The notes below the pieces were generated by a model, which ran no database searches, was not told the DNA's origin, and was given only the letters and a program-made list of their open reading frames with translations. A DNA stretch of 64,000 nt, taken from Methylobacterium currus. Its GTDB lineage: Bacteria > Pseudomonadota > Alphaproteobacteria > Rhizobiales > Beijerinckiaceae. This document shows, piece after piece, positions 16,915 to 27,553 of the stretch. The stretch spans positions 1,894,001 to 1,958,000 of the forward strand of contig NZ_CP028843.1 of NCBI RefSeq assembly GCF_003058325.1. The letters run 5' to 3'. The position numbers were made by a program, and so were the translations under genes. Position 1 is the first letter of the stretch; each line of letters opens with the position of its first letter.

Positions 16915-17574
16915 ATGCGCGACACCCCTCCCCTCGACATCGCCGGCGGCCTGCTGCTCACCGCCGCCGCGGGCTACGTCGATGCCGTCGGCTTCCTGCG
17001 GCTCGACGGGCTCTACACCTCGTTCATGAGCGGCAACTCGACCCAGTTCGCGGTCTCCCTGGCGCAGGCCGGCCACCCGGTCGCCTGGGAGATCGCCCTG
17101 CTCTTCGCGTGCTTCCTGACCGGAGGCTTCTGCGGCAGCCTGGTCTCGCTGCGCGTGCCCGGGCGCTGGGGCCCGGCGGCGGTCCTGAGCGTCGAGACCG
17201 CGCTCCTGGTGCTCGCCCTCTCGCTGGCCGTCAGCCCGGCGCAAGGGCCGGTCGCGCCGCTGCTCGCCGCCGCCATGGGGGTGCAGAACGCGGCGCTCCG
17301 CCGGAGCGCGGGCTTTCGCCCCGGCGTGACCTTCGTGACCGGTACGCTGTTCAGCCTCAGCCATACCCTGGCCCAGGCGGCGACGCGGATCGGCCCGGCC
17401 TTCGGCTGGGTGCCGGATGCCTGCACCTGGCTCGCCCTGGTCAGCGGGGCTGTAGCGGGAGGGCTGGCCTACCGGGGCTACGGCCTGGAGGCGCTGGTGG
17501 TGCCGGTCACGGGCGTCGCGCTGGTTCTGGCGCTGGCGGTCGCGCGGGCTTTCCGGATGCGCGCGACCGCGTGA
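16915..17574 (+). CDS. DUF1275 (YoaK-like) membrane protein
   Basis: The 219-residue protein has about six hydrophobic helices and the DUF1275 signatures GYVDAVGFLRL, YTSFMSGNST (about residues 38-47) and GVQNAALRR, with FVTGTLFSLSH before the last helices. The function of the family is not established. It begins 16 bases after the synthetase-acetyltransferase stop, so it may be transcribed with it. The Met at 16915 gives the usual family N-terminus. Confidence 0.9.
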   Translation: MRDTPPLDIAGGLLLTAAAGYVDAVGFLRLDGLYTSFMSGNSTQFAVSLAQAGHPVAWEIALLFACFLTGGFCGSLVSLRVPGRWGPAAVLSVETALLVLALSLAVSPAQGPVAPLLAAAMGVQNAALRRSAGFRPGVTFVTGTLFSLSHTLAQAATRIGPAFGWVPDACTWLALVSGAVAGGLAYRGYGLEALVVPVTGVALVLALAVARAFRMRATA

Positions 17575-17789
17575 GGGCCCGCGACCGGCACCGACCGCGG
17601 GACTGATCCGGGAGGAAGGTGCCGGCTCCCCTCACCCACACGCGGGCGGGGAGCCGGCACGCGAGATCCGAAGGATCTTTTTTGACGGCCCCCCTGTGGC
17701 CGGCCGCCGTCCCCGACTCGAGGCCGGTTCCGACCGGCGATGGCGGATCCCCTGCCTCGCCAGGCGCACGGGTCGCCCGCTTCGCGCCC

Positions 17790-17818
17790 AAGATACGTCA
17801 GATCAAGATACGTCAGAT
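17790..17818. repeat. Two-copy direct repeat, 15-bp period
   Basis: The 14-base unit AAGATACGTCAGAT occurs at 17790-17803 and again at 17805-17818 with one base between. Each copy contains an ACGTCA core. It could be a tandem protein-binding site. No gene start lies immediately downstream on the plus strand, and on the minus strand it is downstream of the small gene at 17970. Confidence 0.75.
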
Positions 17819-17943
17819 ATCGAACAGATCAGTGCCGCCGCGGCGTCGGTCATCGTGCCGTCCTGTTCGCCTTGCGCGGCATGGTGCAGAGCATTGGCCT
17901 CCGGAGCGAACACCGCACGAAATCGAGCCCGCCGCCGCATCAC

Positions 17944-17963
17944 CTGCACGCATGTGCGTGCAG
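17944..17963. terminator. Perfect 9-bp-arm palindrome after a small minus-strand gene
   Basis: CTGCACGCA and TGCGTGCAG are perfect inverted copies separated by TG. The palindrome begins 6 bases past the stop of the putative minus-strand gene at 17970, the position expected for a terminator hairpin. It lacks a T run and could equally be a dimer-binding site. Confidence 0.5.
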
Positions 17964-17969
17964 TCAGTG

Positions 17970-18179
17970 TCACATCTTGCCGCTGGCCTTCAACCGCGTC
18001 AGCCGCGTCACGGCCAGCTCCGCCGAATCATCCCGCTGCATCTCCTGCTGCCATTCCTCGATCATCGTCGGCCGGGATCGCAGGTTTTGTCGCAACATGT
18101 CTACCTGGTCTCGCAGGATGGTGCTCCGCGGAGCCGTTTCGTGCTTCGGGATCGGGGGTGATTTGCGGGAACTCGACAT
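17970..18179 (-). CDS. Putative small hydrophilic protein of unknown function
   Basis: The frame encodes 69 residues: a polar N-terminus (MSSSRKSPPIPKHE), then a protein-like amphipathic section with Met, Gln, Glu and Trp (ILRDQVDMLRQNLRSRP, MIEEWQQEMQRDD) and a basic end (LKASGKM). Composition is unlike the Arg/Pro/Gly-rich shadow frames in this G+C-rich DNA, and a hairpin follows the stop. The start could instead be 18188, three residues earlier. I do not recognise a family. Confidence 0.5.
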   Translation of the reverse strand: MSSSRKSPPIPKHETAPRSTILRDQVDMLRQNLRSRPTMIEEWQQEMQRDDSAELAVTRLTRLKASGKM

Positions 18180-18337
18180 GGCGGGCATGCTCTGCGGGCA
18201 TCGTTAACAGATGGTGAATGTCCGTCGGATCCACCCTCCGCACCGTCCTCGCTCACCCGATGGTGATCGGCGGCCTTGAAGCGGGCCCCGGCTGGCCGAT
18301 AACTCCGGGCGACGTAACCACCCGGGAGGCGGCCCGC

Positions 18338-19042
18338 ATGGCGATCCAGGCCCTGATCTTCGACGTCTTCGGCACCCTGCTCGACTGGCACGGCGGCGTC
18401 GCCCGGGAGGCGGCGCGGATCCTGGCGCCGTTCCGGCCCGACCTCGACGGGGGCGCCTTCGCGCGGGCCTGGCGCGACCGCTACCAGCCCGGCATGGAGC
18501 CGATCCGCCAGGGCGCCCGCCCGTATACCGATCTCGACACCCTGCACGGCGAGAGCCTGGAGGGCGTGCTGGCGGGCTTCGGCCTCGCCGAGGCGGTGCC
18601 GGCCGAGGCGCGCCGCGATCTGGTCCTCGCCTGGCACCGGCTCGATGCCTGGCCGGAGGTGCCCGACGCCCTGACGCGGTTGCGCGAAAAATACCTGCTG
18701 GCGCCCTGTTCCAACGCGCATGTGCGGCTCGCCATCGCGCATGCCCGCCGCAACCGCCTGCCCTGGGACGCGGTGCTCGGGGCCGAGTTCGCCCAGGACT
18801 ACAAGCCGAAGCCCGCCGTCTACCTTCGCGCCGTCGAGGCGTTGCGGCTCCGGCCGGACGAGGTGATGATGGTGGCGGCCCATTCCTCCGACCTCGCGGC
18901 GGCGACCGCCTGCGGGCTGGCCACCGCCCATATCGCCCGGCCCGACGAGAGCGGCCCGGGCACCGGCGAGCCGGCGCCGCTGGTGCCTGTCGACTATGCG
19001 GCGTCCGATCTCGCCGACCTGGCGAGGCAGCTCGGCTGCTGA
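18338..19042 (+). CDS. Haloacid dehalogenase type II-like HAD hydrolase
   Basis: The 234-residue protein has the HAD motifs of L-2-haloacid dehalogenases: nucleophile Asp9 in LIFDVFGTLLDW, the APCSNAHV motif II, Lys in DYKPKPAVY (motif III), and the acidic VAAHSSDLAAA motif IV. The type II family hydrolyses 2-haloalkanoic acids through an aspartyl ester. This member could act on another small substrate, because the active-site Arg/Asn set was not fully checked. A GGGAGG ribosome site lies just before ATG 18338. It is convergent with clpB, and the terminator between them serves clpB. Confidence 0.82.
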   Translation: MAIQALIFDVFGTLLDWHGGVAREAARILAPFRPDLDGGAFARAWRDRYQPGMEPIRQGARPYTDLDTLHGESLEGVLAGFGLAEAVPAEARRDLVLAWHRLDAWPEVPDALTRLREKYLLAPCSNAHVRLAIAHARRNRLPWDAVLGAEFAQDYKPKPAVYLRAVEALRLRPDEVMMVAAHSSDLAAATACGLATAHIARPDESGPGTGEPAPLVPVDYAASDLADLARQLGC

Positions 19043-19048
19043 GACGAG

Positions 19049-19079
19049 AAAAGGCCCGCCTCCGGCGAGGAGGCGGGCC
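19049..19079 (-). terminator. Rho-independent terminator of clpB
   Basis: An 11-bp perfect stem (GGCCCGCCTCC, 19053-19063, with GGAGGCGGGCC, 19069-19079) has a 5-base loop. On the minus strand it is followed by TTTT (19049-19052). It lies 27 bases after the clpB stop and just 10 bases past the stop of the converging HAD gene. Confidence 0.88.
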
Positions 19080-19106
19080 CTGAGGAGACCCTTCGTTCGG
19101 ACGCCC

Positions 19107-21746
<2,640 letters not shown>

Positions 21747-21870
21747 GCGTTCGCTCCTCCTTGGCCGGTCCTCCCGCCCTCGTGGCGAGGCGATGGGGGA
21801 CCGAAGGGTTGCCCTCGCGCGTCGGCCGCGCGCCGGGCGCCGGCCCTTTCAGGAAGCAACCGGCCTTCTG

Positions 21871-21899
21871 CATGTGGTGTGACATATCGGTAACACAAG
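21871..21899 (-). promoter_or_regulatory. Candidate heat-shock (RpoH-type) promoter for clpB
   Basis: On the minus strand, CTTGTG (21894-21899) and CACATG (21871-21876) are 17 bases apart, about 125 bases before the clpB start. Alphaproteobacterial RpoH promoters favour a CTTG -35 and a C/T-rich -10, so this is a reasonable but imperfect fit. Assignment is inference from position and partial match. Confidence 0.35.
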
Positions 21900-22018
21900 G
21901 GGGCGGCGCCACGAATTGCGGGGCGGAGGCATGCGGCCGGGGGATGCCTCGATCGAAAGCGTGGCCGAGCCTGCTCCGCCCGATGTTCAGGGGCCCGGAA
22001 TTCCGCTACCCACGGGTC

Positions 22019-22795
22019 ATGACGCAGGCCGCTCTCACCGTCACCGCCCTTCACCGCTACCCCGTGAAGGGTCTCTCGCCCGAGCCCCTGGCCTCGGCGG
22101 CGCTCGAGCCCGGCGGCTATTTCCCGGGCGACCGTCTGTTCGCGGTCGAGAACGGCCCGAGCGGCTTCGATCCCGCTTCTCCGGTGCATCAGCCCAAGAT
22201 CAAGTACCTGATGCTGATGCGCAACGAGGCCCTGGCGCGCTTGCGGACGGTCTATGACGACGCCACCGGCATCCTCGTCATCCGCGACGGCGGGCGCGAG
22301 GTGGCGCGCGGCGACCTCGCTACGCCCGAGGGGCGGCTCGCCATCGAAGCGTTCTTCCGCCGCTTCGTCCCGAAGGAGCTGCGCGGTCCCCCGAAGGTTC
22401 TGACCGCGCCGGAGGGCTACCGCTTCACCGATTCGCGCAGCGGCTTCGTCTCGCTGATCAACCTGGCGAGCGTGGCGGCGGTCGAGGACATGGTCGGGGC
22501 GCCGGTGGACCCGCTGCGCTTTCGCGGCAACCTCCACGTCACCGGGCTGCCGGCCTTCGCCGAGCTCGACCTCGTCGGGGCCGAACTCGCCACGGAGGCG
22601 GGCCTGCGCCTGACAGTGACGAAGCGCATCGTGCGCTGCGCCGCCACCAACGTCGACCCCGCCACCGGCGAGCGCGATCGCGCGATCCCGGAGGCTCTGC
22701 AGAAGGCTCTCGGCCACGCCGATTGCGGCATCTATGCCGAGGTGGTGGCGGGGGGCGAAGTGCGGGAAGGGGATGTGCTGCGGGTGGTGCGCTGA
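22019..22795 (+). CDS. MOSC-domain protein (molybdenum cofactor sulfurase C-terminal fold)
   Basis: The 258-residue protein has an N-terminal MOSC_N beta barrel (ALHRYPVKGLSPEPL, GDRLFAVENG) and a C-terminal MOSC domain with FVSLINLASVAAVE, RFRGNLHV and the Cys-bearing IVRCAATNVDP motif near residue 211. It ends with GDVLRV. MOSC proteins handle sulfur or molybdenum-cofactor-linked groups; this subfamily often reduces N-hydroxylated compounds or carries sulfur. The start at 22019 is chosen because the family N-terminus begins there; the open frame extends 86 codons upstream without similarity to the fold. It is divergent from clpB. Confidence 0.88.
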   Translation: MTQAALTVTALHRYPVKGLSPEPLASAALEPGGYFPGDRLFAVENGPSGFDPASPVHQPKIKYLMLMRNEALARLRTVYDDATGILVIRDGGREVARGDLATPEGRLAIEAFFRRFVPKELRGPPKVLTAPEGYRFTDSRSGFVSLINLASVAAVEDMVGAPVDPLRFRGNLHVTGLPAFAELDLVGAELATEAGLRLTVTKRIVRCAATNVDPATGERDRAIPEALQKALGHADCGIYAEVVAGGEVREGDVLRVVR

Positions 22796-22813
22796 CCGGG
22801 GCCGACGGCCGGC

Positions 22814-23023
22814 TCAGCGCCGCGACGGCAGCCAGTCCGGCTCCGGCTCCTGGCGCGGCAGCACCGCCGCCACGGCGTCGAGGTCGACCGTGTAGCTGTC
22901 GGTGAGCAGGCGCCAGAGGTCCTGGCGGCTGGCCGCGCGATGGCTCAGCGAGGTGACCGTCGCGACGAGCAGGGACGGGTTGGTGAGGGCGGGACGCGGC
23001 AGGAGCGAATCGGCGAGGCGCAT
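22814..23023 (-). CDS. Small protein of unknown function
   Basis: This frame encodes 69 residues (MRLADSLLPRPALTNPSLL..., ending PDWLPSRR) with a helical hydrophobic start and the stretch ASRQDLWRLLTDSYTVDLDAV. It is more protein-like than other frames here and starts at a Met; an upstream Met at 23050 adds nine residues. It converges on the MOSC gene, stop to stop, 18 bases apart. No family is recognised. Confidence 0.5.
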   Translation of the reverse strand: MRLADSLLPRPALTNPSLLVATVTSLSHRAASRQDLWRLLTDSYTVDLDAVAAVLPRQEPEPDWLPSRR

Positions 23024-23251
23024 CGTTGGGAGATCCGGTGGACCCTCCACAGAATGCTCGCATCGTGGTTAACCTTGGGTAAAGCTGGATCGGCGTGGGC
23101 CGGCGCCGCCTCCGTCATCGAACCGTCGCGGGCCGGGGCCAGAACCCGGCGGCTGACGGGCGCGCGGCCGCCGCACCGGACGGTCCATCCATGCGATTTC
23201 GGTGTGACACGCCGCACGATGATGCGTAGAACCCCGCGCCGTCCCTAGCCG

Positions 23252-23330
23252 CGCGCCGCGGCCCAACATTGCCCCGGCCACGCGCCGCGGCCCCAACCTT
23301 GCCCCGGCCGCGCGCCGTGGGCCGAGCTTG
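23252..23330. repeat. 29-30-bp tandem repeat, about 2.6 copies, upstream of argB
   Basis: Units start at 23252, 23281 and 23311, each opening with CGCGCCGCGG or a one-base variant and continuing CCCAACnTTGCCCCGGCC; the third copy is partial. The block ends 20 bases before the argB start, inside its leader. It lies in the 326-base gap 23024-23349, which otherwise contains only an A+T-poor promoter region and no gene. Confidence 0.75.
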
Positions 23331-23349
23331 CGAGAGGAAACCCGCCACG

Positions 23350-24273
23350 ATGAGCGATTCCGGAGCGGACAAGGCGCCCGACGTGCAGCTGCCCAACGTT
23401 CATGTGCGGGCCGAGGTGCTGGTCCAGGCGCTGCCGCACATGCAGCGCTACGACGAGGAGGTCGTGGTCATCAAGTATGGCGGCCACGCCATGGGCGACC
23501 GCGCCGCGGCGGAGGACTTCGCCGAGGACATCGTGCTCCTCGAGCAGTCGGGCCTCAAGCCGGTGGTGGTCCATGGCGGCGGGCCGCAGATCGGCCGCAT
23601 GCTCGACCGGCTCGGCATCAAGTCCGAGTTCCGCGAGGGCCTGCGCGTCACCGACGAGGCCACCGTCGAGGTGGTCGAGATGGTCCTGGCCGGCTCGATC
23701 AACAAGCAGATCGTCGGCTGGATCTCGGCCGAGGGCGGCAAGGCGATCGGCCTGTGCGGCAAGGACGGCAACATGGTGCGGGCGCGCCGCGCCGCCCGCA
23801 CGGTGACCGATCCCGATTCGCATATCGAGCGTCACGTCGATCTCGGCCTCGTCGGCGAGCCCGAGCATGTCGACCGCACGGTGCTCGACGCGGTGCTGAA
23901 GGCCGAGCTGATCCCCGTCCTTGCCCCCGTGGCGGTGGGCGGCGACGGCCAGACCTACAACGTCAACGCCGACACCTTCGCGGGCGCCATCGCCGGGGCG
24001 ATGCGGGCCAAGCGCCTGCTGCTGCTGACCGACGTGCCGGGCGTGCTCGACAAGAACAAGAAGCTGATCCCGGAACTCTCAATCGAAGATTGCCGCCGGC
24101 TCATCGCCGACGGGACCATCACGGCCGGCATGATCCCGAAGATCGAGACCTGCATCTACGCGCTCGAGCAGGGCGTCGAGGCGGTGGTCATCCTGGACGG
24201 CAAGGTGCCGCACGCGGTGCTGCTCGAGCTGTTCACCGATTACGGCGCCGGCACGCTGATCCGCCGGTCGTAA
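23350..24273 (+). CDS. argB: Acetylglutamate kinase
   Basis: ArgB phosphorylates N-acetylglutamate, the second step of arginine synthesis. The 307-residue protein has the usual alphaproteobacterial length and motifs: [12 protein letters not shown] (phosphate-binding Lys and Gly pair, about residue 40), [22 protein letters not shown], the [12 protein letters not shown] acetylglutamate/ATP site, and the conserved C-terminal GTLIRR. The start at 23350 follows a GAGAGGAAA ribosome site. The N-terminal extension before the first strand is typical of hexameric, arginine-regulated forms, although regulation was not tested. A tandem repeat lies in the leader. Confidence 0.97.
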   Translation: MSDSGADKAPDVQLPNVHVRAEVLVQALPHMQRYDEEVVVIKYGGHAMGDRAAAEDFAEDIVLLEQSGLKPVVVHGGGPQIGRMLDRLGIKSEFREGLRVTDEATVEVVEMVLAGSINKQIVGWISAEGGKAIGLCGKDGNMVRARRAARTVTDPDSHIERHVDLGLVGEPEHVDRTVLDAVLKAELIPVLAPVAVGGDGQTYNVNADTFAGAIAGAMRAKRLLLLTDVPGVLDKNKKLIPELSIEDCRRLIADGTITAGMIPKIETCIYALEQGVEAVVILDGKVPHAVLLELFTDYGAGTLIRRS

Positions 24274-24402
24274 CGACGGTCCCACCGGGCGGCCGGACGA
24301 GGCCGCCCGATTCACACGCCCGTTCTTTGATCTTCCCTTCCGCCCCGCCTCGCTTATCTTGGTTGCCCGGGGCCGTGGGGCCCCCGTCCGCCGGATCGTC
24401 CC

Positions 24403-25134
24403 TTGCTCCTGCCAGGCGAGAGCCACCTCACCGCTCCCGAGGCTCGCGGCTTCTCCGGGATCGACACCTGGGTGTTCGACCTCGACAACACGCTCTATCC
24501 CCACGACGCCCGCGTCTGGCCGCAGGTCGACGAGCGCATCACCCTCTACGTCATGAACCTGTTCGGGCTCGACGGGATCTCGGCGCGGGCGCTGCAGAAA
24601 TACTTCTATCACCGCTACGGCACGACGCTCCGCGCGCTGATGGCCGAGTGGAAGATCGACCCCTACGAGTTCCTCGACTTCGCCCACAACATCGACCACT
24701 CGGGCATCGCGCTCGACCCGGGCCTCGGCGTGGCGATCGAGGGCCTGCCCGGCCGCAAGCTGATCCTCACCAACGGCTCGCGCCGGCACGCCGAGAACGT
24801 GGCGAAGAAGCTCGGTATCCTCGACCATTTCGAGGACGTGTTCGACATCGCGGCGGCGGACTTCGTGCCCAAGCCCGAGCGCACGGCCTATGAAAAATTC
24901 CTCGACCGCCACGGCGTCGACCCGACCCGCTCGGCGCTGTTCGAGGATATCGCCAAGAACCTCGTCGTCCCGCACGATCTCGGCATGGCGACGGTGCTGG
25001 TGGTGCCGCGCACCATCGATCCGTTCCGCGAGAGCTTCGAGCAGGAGGCGGTGCGCGCCCCCCATATCGACCACATCACCAACGACCTCGCGGGCTTCCT
25101 GACCGACCGGGTCGCCCCGGCGCTGGCGGCGTGA
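24403..25134 (+). CDS. Pyrimidine 5'-nucleotidase-like HAD hydrolase
   Basis: The 243-residue protein has the HAD signature VFDLDNTLYP (nucleophile and acid Asp at about residues 26 and 28), ILTNGSRRH (motif II), Lys in FVPKPERTAY, and FEDIAKNLVVPHDLGM (motif IV). These, including the long alpha-helical cap with YFYHRYGTTL, match the YjjG/SDT1-like pyrimidine 5'-nucleotidases that dephosphorylate UMP and CMP. The frame opens at a TTG (24403), as no ATG is available near the fold start. Its stop overlaps the GTG of the next small gene. It follows argB by 129 bases. Confidence 0.85.
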   Translation: MLLPGESHLTAPEARGFSGIDTWVFDLDNTLYPHDARVWPQVDERITLYVMNLFGLDGISARALQKYFYHRYGTTLRALMAEWKIDPYEFLDFAHNIDHSGIALDPGLGVAIEGLPGRKLILTNGSRRHAENVAKKLGILDHFEDVFDIAAADFVPKPERTAYEKFLDRHGVDPTRSALFEDIAKNLVVPHDLGMATVLVVPRTIDPFRESFEQEAVRAPHIDHITNDLAGFLTDRVAPALAA

Positions 25135-25304
25135 GCACGGACGAGCCGGACGGGCAAGACCCGGACGGGCAAGACCCGGCCGCGAACGACCCGGCCGAGA
25201 AAGACCCGGCCGAGATCTGGGGCCGGCGCATCGGCCGCGGCCTCGGGGCCGTGGCGCTCGTGGTCCTGGCCTGGCTGCTCGGCCGGCAGCTGCACCTGTG
25301 GTGA
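25131..25304 (+). CDS. Small single-pass membrane protein with acidic pentapeptide repeats
   Basis: A GTG at 25131 overlaps the stop codon of the nucleotidase gene and opens a 57-residue frame. Residues 7-28 are acidic repeats of the type DGQDP-DGQDP-AANDP-AEKDP, encoded by a 15-bp tandem repeat. After a basic WGRRIGRG segment there is one membrane helix (about 38-51, LGAVALVVLAWLL) and a short end GRQLHLW. The stop-start overlap implies translational coupling. The next gene starts 20 bases downstream. No family is recognised, but membrane helix and coupling make it credible. Confidence 0.7.
   Translation: MSTDEPDGQDPDGQDPAANDPAEKDPAEIWGRRIGRGLGAVALVVLAWLLGRQLHLW
25149..25214 (+). repeat. 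15-bp tandem repeat inside the small membrane-protein gene
   Basis: Four units of 15 bases begin at 25149, 25164, 25179 and 25194, plus a partial fifth. The first two are identical (GACGGGCAAGACCCG); the last two keep only the GACCCG end. The repeat stays in frame and encodes five-residue units. Confidence 0.85.
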
Positions 25305-25324
25305 GTCACGAACCAGGGATCCGC

Positions 25325-25747
25325 ATGTCCGAAACCGACTGGAGCACTCTCCGGGCCCCCGACCTCGCCGCCATCGAGGCCCTGGCGGAGGCCGCCTTCG
25401 CGCGCCTGCCGGAGGCATTCCGCGCCCTGTGCGAGGGCGTGGTGATCCGGGTCGAGGAGTTTCCCGACGAGGAGACTCTCGCGGAGATGGGATGCGAGAG
25501 CGAGTTCGACCTCCTCGGCCTGTTTCGCGGCACCGGCCTGGCACAGGGGGGCGGCGCCCTGAACCTCGCCACCGGGCAGTTTCCCAACATGGTCTGGCTC
25601 TACCGCCGTCCCCTGCTCGATTACTGGGCCGAGCACGACGAGACCCTCGGCCACCTCGTCGCCCACGTGCTGGTGCACGAGATCGGCCATCATGTCGGGC
25701 TCTCCGACGACGACATGGCGGCGATCGAGGCGGCGGCCGAGGCGTGA
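25325..25747 (+). CDS. Minimal zinc metallopeptidase (DUF1025-like zincin)
   Basis: The 140-residue protein ends with the zinc-binding HEIGHH motif (about residues 118-123) followed by GLSDDDM, where the downstream acidic residue fits a third ligand. The N-terminal half is acidic with VVIRVEEFPDEETLAEMG, typical of the small metallopeptidase family of actinobacteria and alphaproteobacteria. Biological substrates are unknown. An AGGGA ribosome site precedes ATG 25325; a GTG at 25298 would add nine residues. It follows the small membrane protein by 20 bases, so the nucleotidase, membrane protein and zincin probably form one operon. Confidence 0.87.
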   Translation: MSETDWSTLRAPDLAAIEALAEAAFARLPEAFRALCEGVVIRVEEFPDEETLAEMGCESEFDLLGLFRGTGLAQGGGALNLATGQFPNMVWLYRRPLLDYWAEHDETLGHLVAHVLVHEIGHHVGLSDDDMAAIEAAAEA

Positions 25748-25874
25748 GGCGGCCGCCGACGGGCCTTCCCGCCGCATGGGGCCTTAGGCCGAGGAGCTAA
25801 GCCTGCCGGCGTGCGATCCGAACCGGCCTAGCCAGGACGCCCTAGAACAACCCCCGGTCGTACGACTATCCCGT

Positions 25875-25915
25875 TCCCATCTAAATATTTGACAATATTG
25901 AAATCTTCAAAGAAA
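25875..25915. promoter_or_regulatory. A+T-rich island with promoter-like and palindromic sequence
   Basis: A 40-base stretch is mostly A/T in 70% G+C DNA. It has TTGACA at 25889-25894 and a TTGAA-ATC-TTCAA palindrome at 25898-25910. It lies about 120 bases before the small gene at 26035 and probably carries that gene's promoter. The spacing to a good -10 box is not convincing. Confidence 0.45.
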
Positions 25916-26034
25916 TGCGGCGCCCTGCGCGTCACGGAATGCTTCGGGGCAGTATAACCGTGAGGCGATTGCCGGGACCGGGTCTGCTTCGTATCGGCGG
26001 TGGACCGACGACCCGGCTGGCTCCCGATCCCGAC

Positions 26035-26400
26035 ATGTCCGCACAGATCACTTTCGATCCCGTCCGCGTGGAGACCGGCAGCACCGATTGCGAGGGCCGC
26101 CTGGCCTATCGCGACGGCTGCCTGATCGGGGTCCTGACCCTGCTCGACCCGGACTTGCACGATGAGCTGGGCATCGGCCGCCGCTGGTACCTGGAAGCCG
26201 GGTTCGGGCACGTCGCCGGCGTGCCGCACGCGCCCACCTTCCCGAGCCTCGACGAGGCCCGTGCCTGGCTTCGCGACCGGACGGACGGCCTCGTGCTGCG
26301 CGGCCTGGCGGCTTTGCCGCAGGTCACGCCGCACTGCGCGGCGGCAGGGCACTCGCCTTCGGCCTGCTGGTCCGAAACTGGCCCCGCTCCGCTGCGATGA
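26035..26400 (+). CDS. Conserved-looking protein of unknown function
   Basis: This 121-residue frame starts MSAQITFDPVRVETG and reads like a small globular protein: strands (VRVETGSTDCEGRLAY, CLIGVLTLLD) and a helix (SLDEARAWLRDRTDG). An upstream in-frame ATG at 25915 would add 40 Arg/Gly-rich residues and is not preferred. Its last 77 bases overlap the end of the converging O-antigen-ligase-like gene on the other strand, so its Cys/Ser-rich tail may be only loosely constrained. No family is recognised. Confidence 0.6.
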   Translation: MSAQITFDPVRVETGSTDCEGRLAYRDGCLIGVLTLLDPDLHDELGIGRRWYLEAGFGHVAGVPHAPTFPSLDEARAWLRDRTDGLVLRGLAALPQVTPHCAAAGHSPSACWSETGPAPLR

Positions 26401-27553
26401 ACACCAGCACCACTACCGTGACGCTGGTGAACCACCAGCTCGCGGTGGTGCCGATGCCGAGGCAGGTGGAGGCGAAGGCGGTGGCGGCGGTGGCCATCGC
26501 GCCCGGGGTCAGCACCGGATGCTCGCGTCCGGAATGGCGGATGCCGTTCCACAGCACGAAGGCCGCTGCGAAGGCGCCGACGATCCCGAGCTCGTACCAG
26601 ATCTCGAACAGCAGCGAGGCCGGGGCGTTGACCGGCAGCATGCCGATCGCCTTGCCGCGGAGGGCCGTCTCCAGGCCGTGGCCGGTGATCAGCCGCAGGG
26701 GCTCGGTCGTCACCACCCGCTGCCAAGCCTTCAGGGACAGGATCATGGGGTGAAGCGGCCCGAGCAGCGGCGTCAGCAGGGGCCGCAGCAGGAAGGGCAG
26801 CAGGGGCGCCAGGGCGACGAGGCCCGCGGCGAGACCGGCCGTGACCCGCACGCCGAGGCCCTGGCGCCAGGCCGTGAGCGCGAAGGCCGCCGCGCCGCAA
26901 CCGAGGGCGAGGAGCGGCACCGGCCCCGGAGCCAGCACCAGCGCGAGCGCCACCACCACGGCGAGGCCGAGCGCCTCCATGTCGCGGCGGCGTGAGCGCA
27001 GCCAGGCGGCGCTGGGCCAGAGCAGCAGGGCGAGCAGCATCGCGCCGCGCTCCAGCGCGCTGTCATCCTCGAAGCCGCCCCGCAGGACGGCGCCGCTGAA
27101 CAGCCCGAGCAGCACCGCCCCGATCGCCGCGATGCCGACGCCGAGGGGCAGGAGGTAGAGGTTGGCCGAGCGCATCCGGTCCGGCAGCGCGAGGTAGCCC
27201 GCTATCGTCAGCCCCACCGTGGCGGCGAGGTTGAGCAGGCGCTCGCTCGCCGGGCCCGGGAACGGCGTCCAGACCAGCGACAGGGCGCACCAGCCGAGCA
27301 GCAGGCCTCCGGCCAGGATCGCCCGCGCGCCGCCGAGGCGCGACAGCCCCGCCCCGAGGGGGCGTTGCGCGCCGTCGAGGACGGCGGCGATGATCAGCAG
27401 CACGATGCCGATCGGCGCCAGGATCACCACGCTGCGCCGCGACACCAGGGCGGTGATCGGGATCACCACCGTCAGGCCGAAGAAGGCGAGGCGGCGCAGG
27501 AGCGCCGCCGCATCGACGGCGGGATCGGAGGTGTGCGACGTCGCGCGCGGCAT
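26324..27553 (-). CDS. O-antigen ligase/polymerase-like (Wzy/WaaL superfamily) membrane protein
   Basis: The 409-residue protein has about ten hydrophobic helices. A long soluble loop around residues 275-325 (SLKAWQRVVTTEPLRLITGHG ... NAPASLLFEIWYELGIVG) matches the Wzy_C/O-antigen ligase signature, including a GHG motif and a conserved (H/L)(N/L)xxLExWYExG-like segment. The family polymerises or transfers surface polysaccharide repeats from lipid carriers in the inner membrane. No other glycosyl-transfer genes are adjacent. The start at 27553 begins a short polar leader before helix 1; a Met at 27643 would add 30 residues of low similarity. Confidence 0.8.
   Translation of the reverse strand: MPRATSHTSDPAVDAAALLRRLAFFGLTVVIPITALVSRRSVVILAPIGIVLLIIAAVLDGAQRPLGAGLSRLGGARAILAGGLLLGWCALSLVWTPFPGPASERLLNLAATVGLTIAGYLALPDRMRSANLYLLPLGVGIAAIGAVLLGLFSGAVLRGGFEDDSALERGAMLLALLLWPSAAWLRSRRRDMEALGLAVVVALALVLAPGPVPLLALGCGAAAFALTAWRQGLGVRVTAGLAAGLVALAPLLPFLLRPLLTPLLGPLHPMILSLKAWQRVVTTEPLRLITGHGLETALRGKAIGMLPVNAPASLLFEIWYELGIVGAFAAAFVLWNGIRHSGREHPVLTPGAMATAATAFASTCLGIGTTASWWFTSVTVVVLVFIAAERGQFRTSRPKASALPPRSAA

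Larger units (their letters stand above)
17575..17969. other. Non-coding stretch with a direct repeat and a palindrome
   Basis: About 395 bases between the DUF1275 gene and the end of a small minus-strand gene. No convincing plus-strand gene is visible: the open frames across it are Arg/Pro-rich shadows. It contains a 15-bp-period direct repeat at 17790-17818 and a palindrome at 17944-17963, and it is less G+C rich than its surroundings (17790-17840). Confidence 0.6.

Noticed and set aside
14076..16961. 961-codon minus-strand frame opposite the synthetase-GNAT gene
   Set aside because: Composition is Gly/Arg/His/Asp rich without any motif, the mirror image of the real plus-strand gene.
25915..26034. 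Upstream ATG (25915) as start of the small gene at 26035
   Set aside because: The extra 40 residues are Arg/Gly/Pro rich and overlap the A+T-rich promoter-like island.
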